DNA of 37,543 nt from Candidatus Yaniella excrementigallinarum (GCA_019113675.1 DXHA01000035.1:1-37543); one strand, 5' to 3'; numbered from the stretch's first letter, positions 17,853-26,986 are shown. The notes: generated from the sequence alone by a model not told the origin. Made by a program: numbers and translations.

Positions 17853-18041
17853 TTAAGAACGCGAAAATAATCGGGACAAAAATCCCGGCTGGAATGCCTG
17901 TGCGTTGGCGATTTCTGTTTGTGAGTGATTTCCAGGACACCACTGATCTTTGGGAACGGATGCCTTCACCTCGGCGATATGGTTGCCGCAGCCGGCCCAT
18001 GTGGTTTTCGAACAGACTTTGCATTGGACCGGTCGACACAT
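17853..18041 (-). CDS. Small Cys-rich protein (62 aa) in the CstR-controlled operon
   Basis: From ATG 18041, with AGGATGGA just upstream, the frame encodes 62 residues starting MCRPVQCKVC and containing SKTTWAGCGNHI. It continues through VPKDQWCPGNH and ends in a basic tail (FLSRLFSRS). Cys2, Cys7, Cys10, Cys18 and Cys35 with His21 and His39 suggest a zinc or iron site, or a redox-active thiol cluster. I recall similar short actinobacterial proteins with a C-x-x-C-G-K-T-T-W-x-G-C-G core, all of unknown function. The gene sits between the twin operators and the persulfide dioxygenase gene, 30 bases before the latter, so it is almost certainly induced with it. A role in sulfane sulfur handling is inference. 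Confidence 0.8.
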   Translation of the reverse strand: MCRPVQCKVCSKTTWAGCGNHIAEVKASVPKDQWCPGNHSQTEIANAQAFQPGFLSRLFSRS

Positions 18042-18070
18042 ATTTCCATCCTGATTGTTTGATTGAACTT

Positions 18071-18122
18071 TTATTAATATATACCCCTGGGGGTATAATC
18101 CGTACAATACCCTATGGGGTAT
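18071..18122. promoter_or_regulatory. Twin CsoR/CstR-type operators with overlapping divergent promoters
   Basis: ATACCCCTGGGGGTAT (18081-18096) and ATACCCTATGGGGTAT (18107-18122) are near-perfect palindromes of the C-tract/G-tract kind bound by CsoR/CstR repressors, centred 26 bases apart. On the plus strand, TTATTA (18071-18076), a 17-base spacer and TATAAT (18094-18099) form a promoter for the regulator gene. On the minus strand, TTGTAC (18107-18102), 18 bases and TATATA (18083-18078) form one for the Cys-rich protein and dioxygenase genes. Both promoters straddle operator 1, so one repressor can shut both directions. Confidence 0.82.
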
Positions 18123-18157
18123 ACTGATGGCAATATTCGTGAAGCTTTGGAGGGTTG

Positions 18158-18436
18158 ATGAACCGATCAACGGGCTTGGAAAGTAACCCGGAGGCCAAAA
18201 AGAAAATAATCAATCGTCTACGTCGCGCCCACGGTCAGTTGGCTGCAGTGATTGATGCTGTGGAGGATGATGCCCATTGCGCCCAAATCGTGCAACAGCT
18301 TTCAGCGGTATCAAAAGCCGTTGACCGTGCAGGCTTTCTCGTAGTCTCCTCGGCATTACAGGAATGCATGGCCGAAGAGGAGGTAGCAACTGACGATTTA
18401 GATCAATTAGAAAAACTGTTTTTATCGTTTGCCTGA
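18158..18436 (+). CDS. cstR: CsoR/FrmR-superfamily repressor of the CstR (persulfide-sensing) type
   Basis: The 92-residue all-helical protein has the DUF156 signature: KKKIINRLRRAHGQLAAV, then AHCAQIVQQL and ALQECM. The two cysteines (Cys41 and Cys70 from ATG 18158) match the CstR thiol pair. The histidine that copper-sensing CsoR places four residues before the second cysteine is alanine here (Ala66). That argues for persulfide sensing, in which the cysteines form a polysulfide link, over copper sensing. GGAGGG lies just upstream; a TTG at 18155 is an alternative start. It is divergent from the dioxygenase operon and shares the twin operators with it. Confidence 0.87.
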   Translation: MNRSTGLESNPEAKKKIINRLRRAHGQLAAVIDAVEDDAHCAQIVQQLSAVSKAVDRAGFLVVSSALQECMAEEEVATDDLDQLEKLFLSFA

Positions 18437-18455
18437 TTATGGGCATAAAAAAAAG

Positions 18456-18486
18456 TCGCGGCACCACATGGCGCCGCGATTTTTTA
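18456..18486 (+). terminator. Rho-independent terminator of the cstR gene
   Basis: TCGCGGC (18456-18462) pairs with GCCGCGA (18473-18479), with an A-run before and six Ts starting at 18480. It lies 20 bases after the cstR stop. It marks the last clearly native sequence before the G+C-rich block. Confidence 0.85.
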
Positions 18487-18606
18487 TTAGCCATTGGAGA
18501 ATTAGAAGTCCCAATTCTTGCCCGAACACCCGGCGTGAGCAAGCTAGTCGACCGTGACGAGCTTGCCGCACGGCTAGCCGAGGCGAAACGGTACCGCGAC
18601 CAGTGA
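18487..18606 (+). pseudogene. 3' tail of an unrecognised imported gene
   Basis: A frame that reads IPVLART-like coding (EVPILARTPGVSKLVDRDE, then LAARLAEAKRYRDQ) ends with TGA at 18604-18606. That TGA overlaps the GTG start of the broken dehydrogenase as GTGA, the usual mark of two adjoining operon genes. The frame stays open backward to an ATG at 18439, but that part crosses the cstR terminator, so it is probably chance. I do not recognise the family. The boundary at 18487 is approximate. Confidence 0.45.
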
Positions 18607-19192
18607 GTACCCCGAACACAAACCAGAACGATTTGCCCCAGAGCATGCGGGCACTGGTCACCCGTCGCATCGGTCCGGAACCGGTAATGGAGATCGCCAA
18701 AGTGCTGGTGCCCCAGTGGCAGCCTGGGTACTCGCCGATCCAAGTCGAGGCGGCAAGTATCAACCAGCTGTCGAACACGATCCGCACCGGCGGATTCGGC
18801 GACACCCGGGTGCCGCTGATACAGGGCAACGACGGGGCCGGCACCATCATCCGCAGCGACCGCCACCCGGTGGGGATCCCTGTGACTGCGCTCGGTGGGG
18901 GTACCTACGGCATCACCGAGAACGGCTAGTTCGCCCAGTACGCACTTATCCCTCTGATCGCAGGCGACAAGAGCATCCTCGGTTACTCCGTCAACGATGA
19001 ACCCGCTACCTGGGTATGCGAAGGCCTCGCGGCGATAACCGACATCGCCGACCAGGGCCTGCTGCACTCGCGGATCGACACCGTTGTGCCTTTGACCGAC
19101 TTGAGGCCGGTTACACCCGGCTAGTTTCCCGGCAGGCGGCCGGTACGATCGTCATGACGTTTCCTTCTGATCACCGAAGCAACAACAGATAA
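18603..19192 (+). pseudogene. Broken zinc-type alcohol dehydrogenase / quinone oxidoreductase
   Basis: From GTG 18603 the frame gives a GroES-like N-terminal half (QSMRALVTRRIG, then LIQGNDGAGTII) and stops at TAG 18927-18929. Beyond the stop, in the same frame, FAQYALIPLIAGDKSILGYS leads into a C-terminal part (HSRIDTVVPLTDL). One base is then missing near 19103: the next frame continues as EAGYTRLVSRQAAGTIVMTF to TAA 19190-19192. The nucleotide-binding Rossmann domain between the two halves is largely absent. So there are at least three lesions: a stop, an internal deletion and a frameshift. Not functional as an oxidoreductase. High G+C marks it as part of the imported block. Confidence 0.85.
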
Positions 19193-19209
19193 GAGAAAGT
19201 GAGCGCAGC

Positions 19210-19602
19210 ATGACTGAGCGCGAGATTATTATGGACCCAGACTTCACCGAGGACTTCGCCATGGCAGTCCGGATCGGCGACCGCATTGAGCTGGCCGGAC
19301 AAGGAGGCTGGCAGGGCAGCGACATGACTTTCCCCGATGACCTCGGTGAGGAGATGGCGCAGGCTTTCGCCAATATCGGACGCATCCTCGAGATGGCAGG
19401 CGCGACGTGGGATGATGTGATCACCGTGCACTCCTACCACGTCGATCTGCCGGGCAACCAGGACTTCGTGAACGCCACCATGGGTGCACTGTTCGCCCAG
19501 CACATGCCCCACCACCGACCGACTTGGACCGATGTCGGTGTCACCGCGCTCGGGCACCCACGCATGCGCGTCGAAGTGCAGGTCGTCGCCCACCGCTCCT
19601 GA
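19210..19602 (+). CDS. RidA/YjgF family protein
   Basis: The 130-residue protein is intact, with the RidA-family layout: RIELAGQGGWQG, a middle AFANIGRILEMAGATWDDVI, and a C-terminal HPRMRVEVQVVA bearing the arginine of the RidA fold. Family members hydrolyse reactive enamines and imines or act on related small molecules; this diverged member's substrate is not evident. It lies between two broken genes in the G+C-rich block and was probably the third gene of the imported operon. GAGAAAGTGAG upstream can serve as a ribosome-binding site. Whether it is still expressed without a nearby native promoter is unclear. Confidence 0.87.
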   Translation: MTEREIIMDPDFTEDFAMAVRIGDRIELAGQGGWQGSDMTFPDDLGEEMAQAFANIGRILEMAGATWDDVITVHSYHVDLPGNQDFVNATMGALFAQHMPHHRPTWTDVGVTALGHPRMRVEVQVVAHRS

Positions 19603-19627
19603 CCCACCCGATCTGAAAGGTCACCTG

Positions 19628-20704
19628 TTGTCACATCTGCTGTTCGAACCGATCACTCTGCGCGGTCTCACCGTGCGCAACCGCATCTGGGTGCCGCCCA
19701 TGTGCCAGTATTCCGTCGAGACTGACGATGGCATCGCCGCGCCCTGGCACTACGTGCACTACGGGAGTCTGGCCCGCGGCGGGGCGGGCGCGGTCATCGT
19801 CGAAGCTACCGGCGTCACCCCGGAGGGCCGGATCTCTCCGAAGGATCTTGGCCTGTGGAACGACGCCCAGCGTGACGCCCTGGCCCCGATCGTCGATTTC
19901 GTCCACTCTCAGGGCGCGGCCGCGGGCATCCAGCTCGCTCACGCCGGACGCAAGGCCTCGACCTGACCGAAATGGGGCGTCGATCAGGACGGTAGCCTCC
20001 CTGAGACCCAGGGCGGTTGGCAGACCCTGGCGCCTTCAGCGATCACCTTCCCCGGCCTGGCCGAACCCCGCGAGCTCACCACCGGCGAGATCGCTGAGAC
20101 GGTCACCGCGTTCGCCAGCGCCGCGCGCCGTGCCGTGGATGCCGGCTTCGACTTCGTTGAGCTCCACGCCGCCCACGGCTATCTGCTTCACGAGTTCCTC
20201 TCACCCCTAAGCAACCAACGCACCGACGGCTACGGTGGCACCCCGGAGAACCGGGCACGCATCGTGCTTGATACCATCGATGCCATCCGGGCAGAGGTCG
20301 GTGAGAACGTGCCCGTGTTGGTGCGGCTGTCGGCCACGGACTGGACCGATGGTGGGCTCACCCTCGATGACACAGTGCAGATCGTGCAGTGGCTGCGCTC
20401 GCATGGCGCAGACCTCATCGATGTATCCACGGGCGCGAACGTGCCCGCCTCGATTCCGGTCGGGCCCGGCTACCAGGTCGCCTTCGCCGCCGGAGTCCGG
20501 GAACGAACCAGCGTGCCTACAGCGGCAGTTGGGTTGATCACCGAACCCTTCCAAGCCGAACAGATCCTGGCCACCGGACAAGCCGATGTCGTGCTCTTCG
20601 GGCGTGAGACGCTGCGCGACCCACACTTCCCTCTCCGCGCCGCCCGAGCACTGCGGCACGAGCTGTCATACTCGCCGGCGCAATATCACCGAGCGTGGAC
20701 GTAG
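19628..20704 (+). pseudogene. Old Yellow Enzyme family NADH:flavin oxidoreductase (YqjM type) with one in-frame stop
   Basis: Reading from TTG 19628, with GAAAGG upstream, the frame matches YqjM-type ene-reductases along its whole length (359 codons). It has PPMCQYS with the redox-tuning cysteine, LAHAGRKAS, ELHAAHGYLLHEFLSP with the paired histidines, then SNQRTDGYGGTPENR, and FGRETLRDPHFP near the end. The only fault is TGA at 19964-19966, just after GRKAST. The product would be cut to 112 residues, or a 3' product would start internally. Such enzymes reduce activated C=C bonds with FMN and NAD(P)H. It is the last gene of the imported block. A sequencing error at this one base would restore the gene. 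Confidence 0.85.
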
Positions 20705-20799
20705 CCCTGGGTTGCTGCACCGTTCGCGTTTGTCCATCCAATTCAGTTGGCCGGGAAAGGAATCACCGAGCCCCAAGATAACAATCTGATCTCCAAACC

Positions 20800-21150
20800 T
20801 TACTGATGTCCCAAAATGTTCAACACGTGGCCGTCTGGGTCCTTCACAAAGAAGCGTCGGACACCCCAAGCCTCATCCGTAAGAGGGTGCACAATCTCAG
20901 CACCTAGTTGTTTCGCCATTGCATAGACCGCATCCACATCGTCAACTTCGATTGAGACGTCGGGCAGCACCGACGCAGACGCATCGTGTGAAACGACGCT
21001 CACCTGTCGCGTGGAGTCGGATGGATCGGCCAAGGTCACGATCCATCCGTGATCCATCACCTGTTCCAACCCCAAAAGGCCAGTATAGAACTCGACTGAG
21101 CTCCGCAAATCAGAACTCTGAAAATCTGGAACGACCCGACGTATACCCAT
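20800..21150 (-). CDS. VOC-superfamily (glyoxalase/dioxygenase-like) protein
   Basis: The 116-residue product has two beta-alpha-beta-beta-beta modules of the vicinal oxygen chelate fold. It has RRVVPDFQSSDLRSSVEFYT at the start, GLLGLEQVMDHG, a middle VSIEVDDVDAVYAMAKQLGA and FFVKDPDGHVLNIL at the end. The metal-site positions are incompletely conserved, so enzyme, drug-binding or regulatory roles all remain possible. It is divergent from the MarR gene, with 81 bases between the starts. The 95 bases between it and the imported block hold nothing I can assign. Confidence 0.83.
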   Translation of the reverse strand: MGIRRVVPDFQSSDLRSSVEFYTGLLGLEQVMDHGWIVTLADPSDSTRQVSVVSHDASASVLPDVSIEVDDVDAVYAMAKQLGAEIVHPLTDEAWGVRRFFVKDPDGHVLNILGHQ

Positions 21151-21216
21151 CGTTCCAGATTAGCGGCTTGGAACCCGAAGGGGAATACAGCACTTTGCGT
21201 CAAACACAACAACTAA

Positions 21217-21230
21217 GTTAAGATCTTAAC
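21217..21230. promoter_or_regulatory. Perfect palindrome directly before the marR-type start codon
   Basis: GTTAAGATCTTAAC is a perfect 14-base palindrome ending one base before the ATG of the MarR-family gene. Its place suggests an autorepression operator that overlaps the transcription start. The VOC gene is divergent, so the same site could affect it. Confidence 0.6.
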
Positions 21231-21231
21231 C

Positions 21232-21669
21232 ATGACGGTGACGGGCGCTGAACTTTTGCATCGAATCACTTCTCTTCTGGAGCGAAGCGGTGATGCACTG
21301 GTGAGGGATGGCTTCGGTATGACCTATTCGCGGGCGCTTCTCCTTCGGGCGGTAGCTGCACAACCGGGTATAAGTCAACGTGAGTTAGCAAATGCACTGG
21401 GGTATACAGCGCCCGCGGTCTCCTCGCTACTAAAGGAGATCCGGCTAGCCGGTTTAGTCACGGTGGCAACAAGCTCCACGAGCAAGCGAATTAATGAAGT
21501 CTTTCTCACGGCGGTGGGTGCTGAGCTAGAAACCAAGATTTCACAGACCCTCGACGCTCGTTTTAAGGATGTGCTGCGTGCGGCGTCGGTGAACGATGGC
21601 CAGCTGACAGAGGTGCTGGCTCGGATCGAGGCTGTTTTGAGTGGAAAGAAGGAACAAGAAAATGGTTAA
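21232..21669 (+). CDS. MarR-family transcriptional regulator
   Basis: The 145-residue protein has the MarR winged helix: SRALLLRAVAAQPGISQREL, then ANALGYTAPAVSSLLKEI as the recognition helix, followed by a wing (SSTSKRINEVFLT) and a long C-terminal dimer helix. It probably binds the palindrome at 21217-21230 and controls itself and the alpha/beta-hydrolase gene, which starts inside its last codons. No ribosome-binding site is seen ahead of the ATG, which fits a leaderless transcript. The ligand is unknown. Confidence 0.87.
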   Translation: MTVTGAELLHRITSLLERSGDALVRDGFGMTYSRALLLRAVAAQPGISQRELANALGYTAPAVSSLLKEIRLAGLVTVATSSTSKRINEVFLTAVGAELETKISQTLDARFKDVLRAASVNDGQLTEVLARIEAVLSGKKEQENG

Positions 21670-22666
21670 CCCTGTCATGGCAATGTTCCGCCGACCCGCT
21701 CAACGTCGGCGTAGGCGAAGTGCCCTCGAGATCATTGCATCCGCAGGTGTGCGCGAGGAATCCTTTCGAACCGTGGGAGGTATTCCACAATGGGTGACGG
21801 TGCGTGGGCACGATAAAGCAAACCAAGTGCTCCTTATTATTCACGGAGGCCCAGGGTCGCCATATACGCCGTTCAACTCTTGGATATCTGAGTGGGAACA
21901 ATCATTCACTGTTGTTCAGTGGGACCAACGCGGCGCAGGTCCTACGTTCATCCGGTCAGGCGCACCTGACCTTAGTCTGCAACAGATCGTCGCCGATGGC
22001 CTAGAACTAGCTGAGTCTCTGATGCGGACTTACGGGCGCCCACTCGTGGTGATGGGCAGTTCGGTGGGCAGTCTTATCGCTTCGATGATGGCTCGTGCTG
22101 CTCCGCACTTATTCTCAGCGCTTGTGCTAAGCAACATCCTTGGGCCGGACTCTGTGGCTCGCAGCTGGGTGCAGACGTTGGATACAGCTCGTATTACTCG
22201 TAACCAAAGAGCAATCCGTAAGCTGGAACAAATCGGTTCCGATCCACGCGCATGGAATGCCGAACAGGCTCAGATGCAGAGCAAAATCGCCGTGCAGTTG
22301 AGCAGACGTGCTCCAAACATGGTCTACGACTTAATGCTTCCAGCGTTGATGTACGATCCCACGTTGACGATGTCTGATATTCAAAAGATCGACCAAGGCA
22401 TGAAAACCAGCCTCACGGCTCTCTACCATGATTACTCGCCGTTCCCCCTCGCAATGAGGGAAGGTGTCTTCGAAATGCCCGTACTTGCAATACACGGTGA
22501 GCAAGACCTTGTCAGCCCGATCGAAGCAGCCAGAGACTATATCGCGACTCTCACCGCTCCCCACACTGCCTTCATAGGAGTTCCAGAGGCCGGGCACCTC
22601 GTTGAATTCGCGGCACCACACCAGTTCTCCAAGCACCTTCTTGACTTCACTTGTGCAAACACATGA
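21662..22666 (+). CDS. Alpha/beta-hydrolase (proline iminopeptidase-like)
   Basis: The 334-residue protein has the S33-type order: LLIIHGGPGSP (oxyanion), VVQWDQRGAG, the nucleophile elbow GSSVG (Ser134), HGEQD as the acid site and EAGHLVEF with the histidine. A short arginine-rich stretch (RRPAQRRRRR) near the N-terminus is unusual for a cytoplasmic peptidase. I choose ATG 21662 because AAGGAAC lies upstream; the longer GTG 21641 frame is less likely. It overlaps the marR stop by eight bases, so a regulator-target pair is likely. The substrate may be a peptide, an ester or an antibiotic-like amide. Confidence 0.85.
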   Translation: MVNPVMAMFRRPAQRRRRRSALEIIASAGVREESFRTVGGIPQWVTVRGHDKANQVLLIIHGGPGSPYTPFNSWISEWEQSFTVVQWDQRGAGPTFIRSGAPDLSLQQIVADGLELAESLMRTYGRPLVVMGSSVGSLIASMMARAAPHLFSALVLSNILGPDSVARSWVQTLDTARITRNQRAIRKLEQIGSDPRAWNAEQAQMQSKIAVQLSRRAPNMVYDLMLPALMYDPTLTMSDIQKIDQGMKTSLTALYHDYSPFPLAMREGVFEMPVLAIHGEQDLVSPIEAARDYIATLTAPHTAFIGVPEAGHLVEFAAPHQFSKHLLDFTCANT

Positions 22667-22793
22667 TTGGGTGAAGGCCACCCCAAGAGGGCGTCAGCGC
22701 TACGTAGATGGAAACGTTAAGCAATAAGCCATGATATCGCCAGCAATGATCCTGTCTGCAGACGACAATCGCGTTTCGGCTTAGACACGAAAA

Positions 22794-22819
22794 AGGCCCG
22801 GACCTGCAGGTCCGGGCCT
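22794..22819 (-). terminator. Rho-independent terminator of the nrd operon
   Basis: AGGCCCGGACCTG followed directly by CAGGTCCGGGCCT is a perfect 26-base palindrome. On the minus strand a run of five Ts follows. It lies 40 bases past the nrdF stop. The rest of 22667-22793 shows no gene. Confidence 0.88.
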
Positions 22820-22858
22820 CCCATCAGCGCTTGGGGGCTTCGAGCAAGATGCGGGGTC

Positions 22859-23851
<993 letters not shown>

Positions 23852-23890
23852 CTACGAGTAAACTTTTCTGCACTTCGATCAAGGGGAGAA

Positions 23891-23927
23891 AAGTGTGCCG
23901 TTTGCATGCTATTCAAACGGCACACTT
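23891..23927 (-). terminator. 14-bp hairpin between nrdE and nrdF
   Basis: AAGTGTGCCGTTTG (23891-23904) and CAAACGGCACACTT (23914-23927) are perfect complements with a 9-base loop. On the minus strand the hairpin follows the nrdE stop by 12 bases and is trailed by TTTTC. It is a candidate partial terminator or RNA-stability element that could set the NrdE to NrdF ratio. Confidence 0.75.
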
Positions 23928-23939
23928 CACGCTAGTGCT

Positions 23940-26114
23940 TTACAGCATGCACGATACGCAGCCTTCAATTTCGGTACCTTCAAGTGCCATTTGGCGCACA
24001 CGAACGTAATAGAGAGTCTTGACCCCTTGGGTCCAGGCATAAATCTGTGCCTTATTGACATCGCGCGTGGTAGCGGTGTCCTTGAAGAATAGCGTCAGCG
24101 ATAGTCCTTGATCCACGTGCTGTGTTGCCGCGGCATAGGTGTCGATGATCTTTTTGTACCCAACCTCATAAGCATCATCGAAGTACTCAAGATTGTCATT
24201 ATTCAAATATGGGGCCGGGTAGTAGACACGACCCAGCCGACCTTCTTTACGAATTTCAATCTTCGATGCAACGGGGTGAATCGAAGAGGTGGAATTATTA
24301 ATGTACGAAATCGAGCCCGTTGGTGGGACAGCCTGCAGGTTCTGGTTATAGATGCCGTGCTCCATGATGGAAGCTTTGAGCTCTTTCCAGTCCTGCTGGG
24401 TGGGGATGTCTACATCGGCATCGATGAATAGCTGAGCTACTTTCTCGGTAGCTGGCTTCCATTCTTGATTAATGTATTTGTCGAAAAATTCACCAGAGGC
24501 ATATTTGGAATCTTCAAATCCGCCGAAGTGTTCCTTGCGTTCGATAGCGATCTTATTTGATGCGCGTAATGCATGGAACAGCACCGTATAGAAGTACATG
24601 TTGGTAAAATCGATACCTTCTTCGGAACCATAATGCACGTGTTCACGTGCCAGGTAACCGTGCAAGTTCATCTGTCCCAACCCAATGGCGTGCGACTGGG
24701 AGTTGCCTTTAGCAATGGACGGGACCGAGGAGATATCTGAAAGGTCCGATACCGAGGTAAGAGCCCGAACTGCCGTTTCAACGGATCCACCAAAATCCTC
24801 GGAATCCATGGTCTTGGCAATATTCATCGAGCCAAGGTTGCACGAAATATCTTTTCCAACGTGGTCATAAGATAGATCTGCATTATAGGTCGATGGGTCA
24901 GAAACCTGCAGAATTTCCGAGCAGAGATTCGACATCGAGATGCGCCCCTTAATTGGGTTGGCGTCGTTGACGTGATCTTCGAAGACCATGTAGGGATAGC
25001 CAGACTCAAACTGCAGCTCTGCAACGGTCTGGAAGAAATCGCGCGGCTGGATCTTGGTCTTTTTGATCCGTGGATCATCAACCATTTCGTAGTACTTCTC
25101 AGTCACCGAGATTTCACTGAACGGCACACCATAGACCCGTTCGACATCATAAGGGCTGAATAAGTACATTGGCTCATTTTTCTTGGCCAATTCAAAAGTG
25201 ATATCCGGTACTACGACACCAAGTGACAATGTTTTAATGCGAATCTTCTCGTCAGCATTTTCACGCTTGGTATCCAAAAAAGTGGTGATATCCGGGTGGT
25301 GTGCGTTCAAATACACAGCGCCAGCGCCTTGGCGGGCACCGAGCTGGTTAGCATACGAAAAGGCGTCTTCCAGAAGTTTCATGACTGGGACAACACCCGA
25401 AGACTGGTTTTCAATCTTCTTGATTGGGGCACCCTGTTCACGCAGATTGGTTAGATTGAGTGCCACACCGCCGCCGCGTTTAGAAAGTTGCAGCGAGGAG
25501 TTAATCCCACGGGCAATGGACTCCATGTTGTCTTCTACACGCAATAGGAAACACGAAACCAATTCGCCACGCTGTTTTTTACCGGCGTTAAGGAACGTTG
25601 GGGTGGCTGGCTGGAAGCGTCCGAAAATGATCTCATCAACAAGACGCCGAGCCATGTCTTGGTCCCCGCGTGCCAGGTAGAGAGCATTCATCACGACCCG
25701 GTCTTCATAGCGTTCCAGGTACCGTTCACCGTCGAAGGTTTTGAGCGCATATGAAGTGTAGAACTTAAAAGCTCCCAAAAACGATGGGAACCGGAACTTG
25801 TGTGCATAAGCCTGATCGTAAAGATCAAATACAAACTGTTCTGGGTATTGATCGAATGTGTCTGGTTCGTAATAGTCATTTTCGATCAGGTAGTCAATTT
25901 GTTCGCGTCGCGTGTGGAAGAAGACGGTATTTTTATTGACATGCTGTAAAAAGTACTGTCGCGCAGCGGCATGATCAGCTTCAAACTGGATTTCGCCATC
26001 AGGACCGTAGAGATTCAAAATGGCATTCAGTTCGTGGTATCCGAGGTTTTGCCATGCCTCCGGAAGCTTCTTAGCCGACTGAATTAGTTCTTCTTCAGTG
26101 AGTGTTGTTGCCAA
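23940..26114 (-). CDS. nrdE: Class Ib ribonucleotide reductase alpha subunit
   Basis: The 724-residue protein is the catalytic subunit. It has the class Ib N-terminus without an ATP-cone, the active-site cysteines in [14 protein letters not shown] and in ISCNLGSMN-type context, [15 protein letters not shown], and a C-terminal GCVSCML whose CxxC passes electrons from NrdH. The start is TTG 26114, because the upstream ATG is out of frame; AAGGAT lies about 13 bases before it. It overlaps nrdI by 31 bases. Acts with NrdF, NrdI and NrdH. Confidence 0.96.
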   Translation of the reverse strand: MATTLTEEELIQSAKKLPEAWQNLGYHELNAILNLYGPDGEIQFEADHAAARQYFLQHVNKNTVFFHTRREQIDYLIENDYYEPDTFDQYPEQFVFDLYDQAYAHKFRFPSFLGAFKFYTSYALKTFDGERYLERYEDRVVMNALYLARGDQDMARRLVDEIIFGRFQPATPTFLNAGKKQRGELVSCFLLRVEDNMESIARGINSSLQLSKRGGGVALNLTNLREQGAPIKKIENQSSGVVPVMKLLEDAFSYANQLGARQGAGAVYLNAHHPDITTFLDTKRENADEKIRIKTLSLGVVVPDITFELAKKNEPMYLFSPYDVERVYGVPFSEISVTEKYYEMVDDPRIKKTKIQPRDFFQTVAELQFESGYPYMVFEDHVNDANPIKGRISMSNLCSEILQVSDPSTYNADLSYDHVGKDISCNLGSMNIAKTMDSEDFGGSVETAVRALTSVSDLSDISSVPSIAKGNSQSHAIGLGQMNLHGYLAREHVHYGSEEGIDFTNMYFYTVLFHALRASNKIAIERKEHFGGFEDSKYASGEFFDKYINQEWKPATEKVAQLFIDADVDIPTQQDWKELKASIMEHGIYNQNLQAVPPTGSISYINNSTSSIHPVASKIEIRKEGRLGRVYYPAPYLNNDNLEYFDDAYEVGYKKIIDTYAAATQHVDQGLSLTLFFKDTATTRDVNKAQIYAWTQGVKTLYYVRVRQMALEGTEIEGCVSCML

Positions 26115-26575
26115 AATGCATCCAATCCTTGACGAACTTTGGTCACATCCGTTGGAGTGCCCATCAGTTCAAATCTATACATAACCGGTACGTTGGTCTT
26201 TGCCGAAATAATGTCACCGGCAAGACAATAAGCGTCATAAAAGTTTGTGTTTCCAGAGGCAATGACGCCTTGAATCAGCTCTCTGTTATTTTTGACATTT
26301 AGAAATTTAATGACTTGTTTGGGAACGACTCCGGGGCCCTTACCTGCACCATAGGTGGGCAGCATCAAAACAAATGGCTCCAGTGCATATAGCGTTGGTT
26401 CCCGAGTAATAAGTGGCAAGCGTGCCACAGACTCATCGTCAAACCCTAGTTTTTCTACAAAACGGTGAGTATAACCAGATGCCGAGGAGAAATAGATCAG
26501 ATTCGCACCAGTCTCTATCAGATCCTGTGACTCTGGTGACTTAACAAATGATCTATCCCGAACCTGGGTCGTCAT
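26084..26575 (-). CDS. nrdI: NrdI flavodoxin-like activator of NrdF
   Basis: The 163-residue protein shows the NrdI FMN site ([32 protein letters not shown]). NrdI supplies the oxidant that builds the manganese-tyrosyl radical in NrdF. An N-terminal extension of about 25 residues precedes the fold. The 3' end overlaps nrdE by 31 bases, so the two are coupled. Confidence 0.95.
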   Translation of the reverse strand: MTTQVRDRSFVKSPESQDLIETGANLIYFSSASGYTHRFVEKLGFDDESVARLPLITREPTLYALEPFVLMLPTYGAGKGPGVVPKQVIKFLNVKNNRELIQGVIASGNTNFYDAYCLAGDIISAKTNVPVMYRFELMGTPTDVTKVRQGLDAFWQQHSLKKN

Positions 26576-26611
26576 CTAACCCCTGCCTTAAAAATGTATG
26601 GGTAATTCGTC

Positions 26612-26863
26612 CTATGCGACGGTCGATGCTGCCGAACCAGCGTCCTGCAGCTCAGCGATCTTATCTGGGCGAAAGCCAGACCAGTGGTCGGAATCGGTCA
26701 TGACAACCGGCGCCTGCATGTAACCAAGGGCCCGAACACGTTCCAGAGCATCCATGTCCTGTGACATATCAACGACATCGTATTCGACGCCTTTTTTGTC
26801 CAAGGCACGTACGGTCGCGTTGCACTGTACACATGCTGGCTTGCTGTAAACGGTTACGGTCAT
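26612..26863 (-). CDS. nrdH: NrdH glutaredoxin-like reductant
   Basis: The 83-residue protein has the redox pair Cys11 and Cys14 (PACVQC), APVVMTD and the W-SGFRPDKI end typical of NrdH. It reduces NrdE and is itself reduced by thioredoxin reductase. ATG 26863 is chosen because GGGAG lies eight bases upstream; the 18 extra residues from 26917 do not fit the family. First gene of nrdHIEF. Confidence 0.95.
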   Translation of the reverse strand: MTVTVYSKPACVQCNATVRALDKKGVEYDVVDMSQDMDALERVRALGYMQAPVVMTDSDHWSGFRPDKIAELQDAGSAASTVA

Positions 26864-26986
26864 GATCTTTCTCCCTTTTGATCGGTGCATTTGCCGGCTG
26901 GTCCGCCAACTTCTCAACCCGAAGTTTTGCGGTGTGCTTTTATAAAATTCTTGGTGAAGACCTGATCGGTTCCAACCACAAAGTTA

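Noticed and set aside
18439-18606. A complete 55-residue gene from ATG 18439
   Set aside because: Its first third runs through the cstR terminator; only the G+C-rich end looks coding, so I list it as a gene tail.
18210-19067. Long minus-strand open frame of 285 codons
   Set aside because: It crosses cstR, its terminator and the dehydrogenase remnant in antisense. The product is low in recognisable motifs and rich in Arg/Pro/His, as expected for a shadow of G+C-rich coding DNA.
19964-19966. TGA in the ene-reductase gene as a selenocysteine codon
   Set aside because: The family has no cysteine of function there, I see no clear selenocysteine-type hairpin just after it, and the neighbouring dehydrogenase is also broken.
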